DNA from: a virus
Strand: one strand, 5' to 3'
IMG/VR virus record: IMGVR_UViG_3300047560_000914
Span: 1 to 36,460 of that record
Length of the DNA: 36,460 nt
Positions 5,664 through 12,299 of this stretch are shown piece after piece. Under the pieces are notes generated by a model. It saw nothing but the letters and a program-made list of their open reading frames with translations, searched no databases and was not told where the DNA came from. The position numbers and the translations under genes were made by a program. Position 1 is the stretch's first letter, and every line of letters starts with the position of its first letter.

Positions 5664-6828
5664 TGATACCAGTACTTATATATTCTGCTGGACCAAGATC
5701 ATAAAAGGGGCTCAAGAATCCAACAAACCCAACAGGTCTGCCTAGCTCAGTGTTGAAGTATTTGAGGTCAATGTTTTTAACTAGGTAAGCTAGACCAGCT
5801 TCCCACCGTCTGTACGCATCTGTGTCTTTAAAGTTAGTGTAGAACCAAAAGTCCATCTCGTTATAGAAACTGTTAGATGGTTTAGATGTTTGGAACGTTG
5901 CAGGATTGTAGTCCGGATAGATTAAAGGCTTTACGACTTGTTCATATGTTGTTCGTTGGGCAACACTATAATTAGGCCATCGTACAAGAAATTGCAGGAA
6001 CTGATTTTGCGGAAGACTAAACCAACTCTTGATGGTATGCGCTTGAGCGAGTACAAGTTCAGGTAAGTCGGGTGTCCAGTAAAAGTACTCGTTTGTGATG
6101 TTAGTGTATTCGTACACAACAGAATTAGAATGATTTGCTTGCAAATCCATAAAGTATGCATACCAGCGCCCGTCCTTAATACACATCTTAGGCTTGTCTA
6201 CTCCGTACAATACGCAAATACTTTTGCCGGTATCTGCATCCCTGCGATGGTCAATTAAACTAATATTGTCATGCTTAAACGCATGTCCAGGCTGAAAGTA
6301 GTCTTTTGTTTTTAATACCCACGACTCATCTGCTTCGCCCTTTAACATATCCTCACTATAGTCATGTATCGTAACTTTGGTCTTAGGATAGTTAGTAGAG
6401 ATCCATTGTAGCAATGGCTTGGCCGCAAACTCCCATTCGCTTAGTGTGTTCTCACATTTAGTATTAAACGGATCGTTGCTTACATTCTTCTCGCCTGTTT
6501 TGGGATAACGAAACACAACTTCATCTAAGTGGATGCCGTTGTGCAAGAAACTATAAATTGCAGTAGTACTGTCTCCCCCACCGCTAGCTTCTACACGAAT
6601 CCAATCATACTTGTCGCGCAGTTGTTGCGCTCTCATACGATACAGTTCTTTTAAAGGAATGTTAGGTGGCGTTGCCCAATCTAACTTAGCGTACACATCT
6701 CGATTAAAGTTCCACTCGGGAAAGATACCTGTGCGGGTAGCTTCTATTAAGGCTTCCACTTTGCCATAACAGACTTTGTCACCTAGTTTGTAGTATCCTA
6801 ACTTAGGATTGTTATCGAGTTTATACAT
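5644..6828 (-). CDS. PP-loop ATPase-like protein, paralogue A (divergent)
   Basis: 394 aa, first and most divergent of the three. It keeps the PP-loop as SGGGDS (82-87), the WNFN and LDWATPP blocks, ELYRMRAQQLRDKYD, GVDKPK, EYFYWTPDLPE, PLIYPDY and the terminal YDLG. Where the other two have VNYEAT it has an unrelated stretch, and the DEWFF block reads DFWFY. These differences suggest a distinct substrate or a heteromeric partner role. The ATG follows tRNA-Arg by only 8 bases and has no clear Shine-Dalgarno site, so the gene is probably co-transcribed with the tRNA. Confidence 0.78.
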   Translation of the reverse strand: MYKLDNNPKLGYYKLGDKVCYGKVEALIEATRTGIFPEWNFNRDVYAKLDWATPPNIPLKELYRMRAQQLRDKYDWIRVEASGGGDSTTAIYSFLHNGIHLDEVVFRYPKTGEKNVSNDPFNTKCENTLSEWEFAAKPLLQWISTNYPKTKVTIHDYSEDMLKGEADESWVLKTKDYFQPGHAFKHDNISLIDHRRDADTGKSICVLYGVDKPKMCIKDGRWYAYFMDLQANHSNSVVYEYTNITNEYFYWTPDLPELVLAQAHTIKSWFSLPQNQFLQFLVRWPNYSVAQRTTYEQVVKPLIYPDYNPATFQTSKPSNSFYNEMDFWFYTNFKDTDAYRRWEAGLAYLVKNIDLKYFNTELGRPVGFVGFLSPFYDLGPAEYISTGINEHFKF

Positions 6829-6835
6829 TTAATTT

Positions 6836-6910
6836 TGGTCCAGCGTGCAGGAATCGAACCCACATTCGCGAGGTAGAAGCTCGCTGTATTATCCATTATA
6901 CTAACGCCAG
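6836..6910 (-). tRNA. tRNA-Arg (TCT)
   Basis: Acceptor CTGGCGT pairs with ACGCTGG (two G-U pairs), discriminator A, encoded CCA. Anticodon stem-loop GCGAG-CTTCTAC-CTCGC is perfect and gives TCT, reading AGA. T loop TTCGATT. It lies between the GGQ protein and the PP-loop genes. Confidence 0.92.
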
Positions 6911-6914
6911 AAAT

Positions 6915-7289
6915 TTATCTAACCGCTTTTGCTCTAGCAACTAGCACATCTTCAATGTTACCCTTAATAATAACATTGGTGTACGAATCTGTCAAGCCAC
7001 TAGCGTGATCCGTTACCCTATTGTCAGGTTCGTGATACGTTCTAATACGTTCAGTGCCTGCTTGGTTACGATCTTTGTCTTTGTGAAAGTGTGCAACTAC
7101 ACGGTTACGGCAAACATTATACGCCGCAGCTTTGTTATCTTCGCGGCTACGACTGTTTGTTCCGTTGGCTTGTATTCCAGTGGGTTCGTGAATACAGCGG
7201 CAACAATTTTGATGCTTGTTGCGATGCTGTCCTCCCTTACCTGTACCGGAGAACCATTCAAAACGGAATTGATCTTCTGTGAGTTTCAT
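6915..7289 (-). CDS. Stand-alone class I release-factor (GGQ) domain protein
   Basis: About 124 aa consisting of the catalytic domain of bacterial RF1/RF2. The motif GTGKGGQHRNKHQN contains the universal GGQ (19-21) that triggers peptidyl-tRNA hydrolysis, and the end carries RIRTYHEPDNRVTDHASGLT, matching the RTYxxPxxRVTDHRxxxT signature of RF1/RF2. The stop-codon recognition domain is missing, as in the rescue factors ArfB and PrfH, but there is no clearly basic ArfB-type tail. Starts at 7307 (ATG) and 7313 (TTG) are also possible; none has a strong Shine-Dalgarno site. It sits between two tRNA genes, fitting a role in translation such as ribosome rescue or release during infection; this role is inferred. 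Confidence 0.82.
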   Translation of the reverse strand: MKLTEDQFRFEWFSGTGKGGQHRNKHQNCCRCIHEPTGIQANGTNSRSREDNKAAAYNVCRNRVVAHFHKDKDRNQAGTERIRTYHEPDNRVTDHASGLTDSYTNVIIKGNIEDVLVARAKAVR

Positions 7290-7322
7290 AACTGTATTTT
7301 GGTGCATTACCAAGATGCTTTG

Positions 7323-7394
7323 TGCGACCTACTGGATTCGAACCAGTCCCGTAAGAATTATGAGTTCTCGGCACTACCTCTATGCTAAAGTCGC
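7323..7394 (-). tRNA. tRNA-Met (CAT)
   Basis: 72-nt cloverleaf: acceptor GCGACTT pairs with AGGTCGC, discriminator A; unlike the other tRNAs here the 3' CCA is not encoded (CAA follows). Anticodon stem-loop GAGAA-CTCATAA-TTCTT gives CAT. T arm ACTGG-TTCGAAT-CCAGT is perfect. CAT could also be an Ile2 tRNA with lysidine. Its first 10 bases overlap the 3' end of the homing endonuclease gene. Confidence 0.88.
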
Positions 7395-7987
7395 TCAAAA
7401 CACCCTTGTCTAATTTGTTTTATTTCTACTTCTTTAATTATACGCAGATTACCTTTAAATTGCGACCACTTGGCTCGATCCCTGTCCGTTTCGTACCCTT
7501 TAACTTCAATGTACATGTCTAAACTTTCTATGTAGAAATCCGGAAAATATGTTCTTTCACCATTCCAAATATACTTGAATCCAGTTGTTGGTCTAATAGG
7601 ATTCAATCCGGCGTTTTTTGCCCATGTATAAAAATCTACTTCCCATTGCCCTTGAAACTTCATGCCGTCGAGCATGATTTGCTTTGTCCTCCCCCTATTA
7701 GATGAGGTATACGATTCTGGATTATTTTCAACTGCTTTTTTCATTGCATCTGACAGATTTTTACGCCTGCTATCATCCCACACTTGTTTCTTACTAGCCT
7801 CACTTAATTTCTTACGAGTTTCATCAGAACAAGTTGCACCGTAACTATATTGATTTGCTCCTTTTTTGCCAAGCATACCGTAAGATGGTTTTACTATAAC
7901 CCCCCCGGGGTTACTCTTACAACGTATTTCGTGCTGTTGGTTTGATCTAAGGCTTTTAGCCGGCTTGTTGCAAAATTTACAAAACAT
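7385..7987 (-). CDS. Free-standing homing endonuclease (zinc finger + NUMOD3 + PD-(D/E)xK-like)
   Basis: 200 aa. The N terminus has a zinc-finger pattern C3-C6-H19-C23. Residues 54-86 hold two NUMOD3-like helices (DETRKKLSEASKK and RRKNLSDAMKKAV), DNA-binding modules common in phage homing endonucleases. The C-terminal domain shows a restriction-type active site: E116, PD at 149-150, then EVK at 161-163. The start is ATG with TAGGAG five bases upstream. That ribosome-binding site is sequestered by an upstream complement and a late promoter lies in the loop between the two arms (see separate features), the arrangement described for T4 I-TevI. The gene ends inside tRNA-Met and begins beside a tRNA remnant, suggesting it inserted into the tRNA cluster. 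Confidence 0.82.
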   Translation of the reverse strand: MFCKFCNKPAKSLRSNQQHEIRCKSNPGGVIVKPSYGMLGKKGANQYSYGATCSDETRKKLSEASKKQVWDDSRRKNLSDAMKKAVENNPESYTSSNRGRTKQIMLDGMKFQGQWEVDFYTWAKNAGLNPIRPTTGFKYIWNGERTYFPDFYIESLDMYIEVKGYETDRDRAKWSQFKGNLRIIKEVEIKQIRQGCFERL

Positions 7988-7990
7988 AAT

Positions 7991-8021
7991 AACTCCTATA
8001 GTTATTTATGCCGTAGGAGTT
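7991..8021 (-). promoter_or_regulatory. RBS-sequestering hairpin of the homing endonuclease
   Basis: On the minus strand AACTCCTA (8021-8014) is perfectly complementary to TAGGAGTT (7998-7991), which contains the Shine-Dalgarno site. The 15-nt loop (8013-7999) contains the late promoter CATAAATA. Early or read-through mRNA would fold and hide the RBS; late mRNA starting inside the loop would lack the 5' arm and be translatable. Confidence 0.8.
8003..8010 (-). promoter_or_regulatory. Late promoter CATAAATA (homing endonuclease)
   Basis: Matches the T4-type late consensus TATAAATA at 7 of 8 positions. The expected start, about 6 nt downstream, falls just before the TAGGAG ribosome-binding site. 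Confidence 0.75.
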
Positions 8022-8059
8022 AAATGCTCTACCAATTAAATGCTAGGAGCCTTTTACAG

Positions 8060-8818
8060 TCAAGTTGGTTTGCGCTCTATGTCACTTTCGTCACATGCGC
8101 TACCATACTGTATTTCCACAATACGACATGGCGTATTATACGGATTATGCAGTCTATGCCAAGCCATAGTTGGTATATGTGTGTTGTTGTGTTCGCTTAA
8201 CTCTATATTGGGCAGCATAAATCCATTTTCTAATTGCTGCTCTACAATACATTGCCCTTCGCTAACGTGCCAGTACTCAGCACGAAATTGATGGCGTTGC
8301 ATACTTAAACTTTTCCCTGGGTTAATTGTTAGTTCTTTAACTTTGGTGCCTGGCACATCATGTAGGACTCGATAGTAACCCCATGGGCGCTCGGTCTTGG
8401 GCGCTTTCCACTCTTGTAGAATCCAGCTGCTACTGTTGGCTTTGTCTTCTCCACCAACACCAAACACAAACTCTACTCCTGTTACTGACATTTCGGGAAT
8501 ATTGTCTTGTGTGCGATCTCCGCCATTTGCAAAGATGATTACATCGTTAGGATATTGTGCTTTAAGATCTTCTAGCAACTTAATGGCACTACCGTCACTG
8601 TCGTTCCAGTAGGTGGTTTGATCAACATACTTGATCTTGCTTACAACAGCATAGCGTTCGTTCCATGGCATAAATGCTGCACCCTTTTTGCGTTCAAGCC
8701 AGGCATCACTGTTTAGGCCAACGATTAGGATATCACCAAGTTGCTTTGCTGCTTTAAGGTAGGCGATGTGCCCACTGTGGATAGGATCAAACCCACCGGT
8801 TGCGATTACAATTTTCAT
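8060..8818 (-). CDS. Nucleotidyltransferase-cupin fusion (RfaE/TagD-like + mannose-6-P isomerase-like)
   Basis: About 252 aa. Residues 1-125 form a cytidylyltransferase fold with the signature GGFDPIHSGH (8-17) and, near the end of the domain, the SSS(W) element, as in HldE/RfaE, TagD and GlyCT. From about 138 a cupin follows with the ManC/PMI type II pattern: ERPWGYY, KVKELTINPGKSLSMQRHQF with the metal-binding His, then IP...HRLHNP and IEIQYG-like VEIQYG. The two activities suggest making or activating a sugar-phosphate nucleotide. The ATG at 8818 overlaps the upstream stop as ATGA; an upstream in-frame start at 8851 is less likely. It follows a methyltransferase gene, fitting surface sugar modification of host or virion, which is inferred. 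Confidence 0.82.
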   Translation of the reverse strand: MKIVIATGGFDPIHSGHIAYLKAAKQLGDILIVGLNSDAWLERKKGAAFMPWNERYAVVSKIKYVDQTTYWNDSDGSAIKLLEDLKAQYPNDVIIFANGGDRTQDNIPEMSVTGVEFVFGVGGEDKANSSSWILQEWKAPKTERPWGYYRVLHDVPGTKVKELTINPGKSLSMQRHQFRAEYWHVSEGQCIVEQQLENGFMLPNIELSEHNNTHIPTMAWHRLHNPYNTPCRIVEIQYGSACDESDIERKPT

Positions 8819-9564
8819 GTCTTTGCTTGATAGAAGTCTTTGTCTAACCAAGAGTAAACAATATCTTCTTGGCGAATGTGTCCGTGTTTGTTTAAACTCG
8901 ATACTGTGCTGTCGTTTAATAAACCCATGTCAGCTAAATCGTGCAAACTAGTTTTAGTCGGGTCCATGGGCTCTGCACTCTTGTATACTGCTAAGTTAAT
9001 CCAGTTACTTTGAATGTTTTTGTAAAAGTACGCATCACGGCAATCAAACCCATTCACGGCCAGCATGTAAATTAAACTTGGGATTGTAAAGTTGAAGTAA
9101 CTATAATCATGAACTTTAAATTGTAACTTGTTATACACGTAATTAATATTCTGCGGTAAACTCATTACTAACATACCGTCCATGTTCATTTGACTATTCC
9201 ACTGTGCTAGCGTCTGGATTGGACTAATAGAATACTGAAACGAATCATGGCTCCAAATCAAATCAGCACGTTCGGGGATTTCCATACTATGGAAGTCTCG
9301 CTCAAGCCAGCGAATGTTTGGGATCAATTTAACATCGGGTTCAACCTTAGATAGGTCACGATCAATTGCATACACACGATAGTTACGTTGTTCCGGTGGG
9401 TCATCACGTGTTTCTAATGTTGCCCACCATTGTGCATCTAGACCGGCGCCACACCCAACATCGTAAATTACAGTTAAACTATCAAGGAAACTATCATAGC
9501 CATACAACAAGTTTAGTATCTCTAAACTATGCTCATGACTATAATAAGGATTACTAAAGCTCAT
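8815..9564 (-). CDS. Class I SAM-dependent methyltransferase
   Basis: 249 aa. SAM-binding motif I is clear: VIYDVGCGAGLDAQWWA at about 32-48, followed by YAIDRD (motif II acidic residue) and RADLIWSHDSFQYS (motif IV). The C-terminal half may give substrate specificity. It is coupled by ATGA overlaps both to the UvsY-like gene upstream and to the nucleotidyltransferase-cupin gene downstream. The substrate is not evident; a sugar or small molecule is likelier than DNA because no DNA target-recognition or NPPY motif is seen. Confidence 0.82.
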   Translation of the reverse strand: MSFSNPYYSHEHSLEILNLLYGYDSFLDSLTVIYDVGCGAGLDAQWWATLETRDDPPEQRNYRVYAIDRDLSKVEPDVKLIPNIRWLERDFHSMEIPERADLIWSHDSFQYSISPIQTLAQWNSQMNMDGMLVMSLPQNINYVYNKLQFKVHDYSYFNFTIPSLIYMLAVNGFDCRDAYFYKNIQSNWINLAVYKSAEPMDPTKTSLHDLADMGLLNDSTVSSLNKHGHIRQEDIVYSWLDKDFYQAKT

Positions 9565-10013
9565 AGTGTGATATCTTCCATGCCTGCGGTGCGTAGTCTA
9601 GCTACGTGCCCTAGCATAAAATTCTTGCTCTCAATGCCTTTAAGTATACCAAGCCATTTGTTACGCAACAACGCAACTTCGTTAATGATAGTTTCGAAGT
9701 CGATAACTTCATCTTCGGCTTCTGCATACTTTTCTGCATCTCGACTAGTTAACGCTCGTGCATACGATTCTAAGTACTTCTTATAATGCTTCTGCTTAAT
9801 CTTTCTTAGTTGAATACCTAAGTAATTTAACACAGCTTCAATTTCTTGCAATTGATTAAAGCGATACTCAGTAACACCTGGCAAGTCAGATACGTTACGT
9901 TCCAAGTTACCTTTGATGCTACATTCGCGACGAGCGTTTAGCAGTTCATTTTCGTAATGAACAATAAAATTAGGAATTTCACCTAGGTCGCTAACTACTC
10001 GGTTATACCACAT
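9561..10013 (-). CDS. uvsY: UvsY-like recombination mediator
   Basis: 150 aa, all-helical, charged. The C-terminal third (LRNKWLGILKGIESKNFMLG followed by HVARLRTAG) resembles the UvsY pattern in which an aromatic-hydrophobic helix is followed by a basic IKSRxFxI-like segment. UvsY helps UvsX load on gp32-coated ssDNA. Length is close to T4 UvsY (137 aa). The assignment is supported by sharing an operon with uvsX and by gp32 upstream, but similarity by eye is modest. Confidence 0.55.
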   Translation of the reverse strand: MWYNRVVSDLGEIPNFIVHYENELLNARRECSIKGNLERNVSDLPGVTEYRFNQLQEIEAVLNYLGIQLRKIKQKHYKKYLESYARALTSRDAEKYAEAEDEVIDFETIINEVALLRNKWLGILKGIESKNFMLGHVARLRTAGMEDITL

Positions 10014-10015
10014 GC

Positions 10016-10246
10016 TTAGTCTTCGTAACGGTCGTCGTCGTATTCTTCTTCGAATTCGCTAGCGTATTCTTTAAACGCTCTGCCTAACGCAGCGTCGGTG
10101 CCACCAAACTCTTTTAGTTCATCGTCGCTAAGTAAGTCAACCATTACACTCATCAAGTTATCCGCAGCTTCTTGTCTATCCTTTTGAGGGATATATTGTT
10201 TTAAAATTGTATAGACTTCGCTAACTACATCAATTTCAACGCTCAT
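10016..10246 (-). CDS. Small acidic hypothetical protein
   Basis: 76 aa, strongly acidic, ending in a run of Glu and Asp (EFEEEYDDDRYED). Short acidic proteins next to recombination genes occur in T4-like phages but I cannot name this one. Its start overlaps the end of the upstream ORF and its stop lies 2 bases before the UvsY-like gene, so it is translationally coupled in the operon. Confidence 0.65.
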   Translation of the reverse strand: MSVEIDVVSEVYTILKQYIPQKDRQEAADNLMSVMVDLLSDDELKEFGGTDAALGRAFKEYASEFEEEYDDDRYED

Positions 10247-10553
10247 TCTTACCTTCTTTCTTTGCCACTATTAAATCATCTGTACACCCTGTACAGTGTT
10301 GTTGATAGCATGTTGTTGGGTGTTGCAACAACTGCCACTTGCTATTTAGATTACCTAAGTAATCATTTAAGCATTGTCCGCTATACACTTCGTTATCAGT
10401 ATTGATGTACAATCTAGAGTACCCTGCCTCACAAGACCAACCGGTCCAATGATCTAGCCCTTGGTTGTGTAACCAATTGCCATCAATACGATAGTGCCTA
10501 GTGTTGTCTAGCACTACTTCGCAATTATAATACTCATGGGGTTGGAATTTCAA
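10236..10553 (-). CDS. SPASM-like C-terminal part of radical SAM protein, in +1 frame
   Basis: 105 codons opened by a TTG, rich in Cys (GWSCEAG, YSGQCLND, TTCYQQHCTGC), the pattern of the auxiliary iron-sulfur (SPASM/twitch) domain that normally follows a radical SAM barrel. The first plausible residues continue directly from the end of the upstream radical SAM ORF, which it overlaps by 20 bases in the +1 frame, and no Shine-Dalgarno site precedes the TTG. This is probably the tail of the upstream gene, separated by a frameshift (programmed, mutational or a sequencing error) rather than an independent gene. Confidence 0.6.
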   Translation of the reverse strand: MKFQPHEYYNCEVVLDNTRHYRIDGNWLHNQGLDHWTGWSCEAGYSRLYINTDNEVYSGQCLNDYLGNLNSKWQLLQHPTTCYQQHCTGCTDDLIVAKKEGKNER

Positions 10554-11166
10554 GATTTAGTTTACCTTTCATAATCGGAACTTCCCTAGTCTTATAACTG
10601 TATTCGATTTCGTTAACGTTATGACTTATGTTGTTCTGTTTAAGGATATCAACATACGCCGCGATGCGGTCTGTGTTCCAGAACTCATTCATTACGTTAA
10701 CATGTATAAATTTATCTTTCGCAATAGTCTCGCGTAATTTAATTACGGTATTGAAGAACTTCTTTTCGTCAATGTGCTCACTATGCGTACTAAACGAAAT
10801 GTTATCAACTACTTCAAACATTTTCAAATAATAGTTGTATGTAGCACTTCCGTTAGTGGTTAACAAAATTTGTTTAATCTTCGAGCTGTAATTCTCACGC
10901 AACCATTTAACAAACGGGTAGAACGCTTTATTGCCTGTTACTTCTCCGCCAGTAAAACTAATCTTATACTGTAAATTTCTACCCTTTGATTGCTCGTAAA
11001 TTGATAACCAGTTTGCTTTTAACTCATCGAGGGATTTGTGTTTACTTGTACTATCGTGCCACTGCGGGCCGCAGTACATACAATCGTAATTGCAACGGCG
11101 ACCTAATTCCCACGTAATCGAAAAAGTATTTTCAACCGGGAATATCTCTATTACTTTTGGATCCAT
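10534..11166 (-). CDS. Radical SAM protein, core domain (second of pair)
   Basis: 210 aa. The [4Fe-4S]-binding motif CNYDCMYC (25-32) is canonical CxxxCxxC, and the SAM-binding GGE motif FTGGEVTG is at 71-78. The protein stops after the partial TIM barrel, and its missing auxiliary cluster domain is encoded in the +1 frame immediately downstream. It overlaps the preceding radical SAM gene by 16 bases. The family generates a 5'-deoxyadenosyl radical; members with a SPASM domain often modify peptides. The substrate is unknown. Confidence 0.8.
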   Translation of the reverse strand: MDPKVIEIFPVENTFSITWELGRRCNYDCMYCGPQWHDSTSKHKSLDELKANWLSIYEQSKGRNLQYKISFTGGEVTGNKAFYPFVKWLRENYSSKIKQILLTTNGSATYNYYLKMFEVVDNISFSTHSEHIDEKKFFNTVIKLRETIAKDKFIHVNVMNEFWNTDRIAAYVDILKQNNISHNVNEIEYSYKTREVPIMKGKLNLEIPTP

Positions 11167-12299
11167 AGTTTAAACGATTCAGGGTAAATGTCTAACGACA
11201 AGTTGCGGCGCTTTGCAAATTCTAAAATAAATGATTTGCATTGTGCAATATGTTCTTCTGTGTGCGTTGCACTTACTGCTTGGTGTATTTTGTCAGTGTG
11301 ATATTTAAACGTTGTTTCTAGAATTTTGTCTCTGCTTGCAGGGTCTAATAGACTAGGCGCAAGATATAATGGATCAATTAATATGTTAAAGTAATCTTCC
11401 TCTGTACCGAACTCATCCTGAAACTCTTTAAATCCATGCACTGTTAAGTTGCATATTGTATTTGCAAATTTGTACTTTATACCGTACTTACGTATAGTGT
11501 CTAAATTAGTAAGAAGATTGCTATAACTGTTGCCATAACGGTTGAATTCGTACAATTCACCTGTGTTTTCTGCACTAATAACTAGTGTAGTTATGTCTGC
11601 TGGCAATTGTTGCACAATTCTATCAAACCGCTTTGGATTGACGCCTAAGCCTGTTGTAATTTCAATTCGTTCTGCTTCTGTTAAACGAACGATGTCTTCG
11701 AGACCGTTATACAGGAATGGTTCACCGCCCATAAACTTTAACACCTGCAACTTACGCAAGCTTGCGACTTCGTCCAGTATTAGTTTGTAGCGTGGGCTGT
11801 TTTTAATTGCAGCCTGACCTATTTTAATAATAGCGCGGTCATCGATTGTGATGTTAAACCTGTCGTCACCTGCATAGTCCGGTAGGTAAGTACCATTGTC
11901 CGAAATATCTCGAAGCCAAGCGGTGCTATAACGCTTAGTGCAGTACGAACAAGTCATATTGCAATCACTGCCTAATATAACTTCAACAACTTCAGGGGTG
12001 GATTCTAATTGTGTAAACTGCCGATCACTTGCAGCTTGGTGTATTGTTCTACGACTCGGGATACCTTTTGATTCAGGAATCCAACAACCTCGTGAGCAAC
12101 TAGAAACAGGCTTGTTGTCTAGCATATCCTGACGCTCTTGTAAGATTGTAGGATTGTTAAACAACTTGCCGTTGTTGGTTTTAAGCCAAGTAGTATCAAT
12201 TGGTTGTTGGTCTGCTTTACAGCAGGAAGCTAACAGCCGCCTTTCGGGATCAACTGTTAGCCACCACCACTTTTGACTACAATAAAAGTTATTCTGCAT
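11151..12299 (-). CDS. Radical SAM protein with N-terminal twitch-like Cys domain
   Basis: About 382 aa. An N-terminal Cys-rich region (FYCSQKWWWL, LLASCCKAD, SSCSRGCW) precedes the core motif CNMTCSYC (113-120) and GGEP (191-194), so the auxiliary-cluster-like part comes before the barrel, the reverse of the usual SPASM order. The ATG at 12299 overlaps the end of uvsX (GGATGCAGAATAA); an upstream start at 12323 would overlap more. It is translated in the recombination operon just after uvsX. Likely functions are peptide or protein side-chain modification or an unknown metabolite step; no substrate can be named. Confidence 0.8.
   Translation of the reverse strand: MQNNFYCSQKWWWLTVDPERRLLASCCKADQQPIDTTWLKTNNGKLFNNPTILQERQDMLDNKPVSSCSRGCWIPESKGIPSRRTIHQAASDRQFTQLESTPEVVEVILGSDCNMTCSYCTKRYSTAWLRDISDNGTYLPDYAGDDRFNITIDDRAIIKIGQAAIKNSPRYKLILDEVASLRKLQVLKFMGGEPFLYNGLEDIVRLTEAERIEITTGLGVNPKRFDRIVQQLPADITTLVISAENTGELYEFNRYGNSYSNLLTNLDTIRKYGIKYKFANTICNLTVHGFKEFQDEFGTEEDYFNILIDPLYLAPSLLDPASRDKILETTFKYHTDKIHQAVSATHTEEHIAQCKSFILEFAKRRNLSLDIYPESFKLWIQK

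Larger units (their letters stand above)
7991..8051 (-). pseudogene. tRNA-like remnant next to the homing endonuclease
   Basis: The minus strand from 8051 begins GGCTCCT AGC, then ATTTAATTGGTAGAGC, which resembles a tRNA acceptor and D arm, followed by an AT-rich stem-like ATTTA that could pair with TAAAT. No T arm is present; instead AGGAGTT at 7997-7991 could pair with GGCTCCT as an acceptor-like stem. It is probably the 5' half of a tRNA gene truncated by arrival of the endonuclease. Confidence 0.45.

Noticed and set aside
7005-7388. 127-aa plus-strand frame
   Set aside because: Antisense shadow of the GGQ protein and tRNA-Met genes.
8819-8851. Upstream ATG for the nucleotidyltransferase-cupin gene
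   Set aside because: The ATGA overlap at 8818 and the nucleotidyltransferase fold beginning at MKIVIATGGF favour the shorter form.
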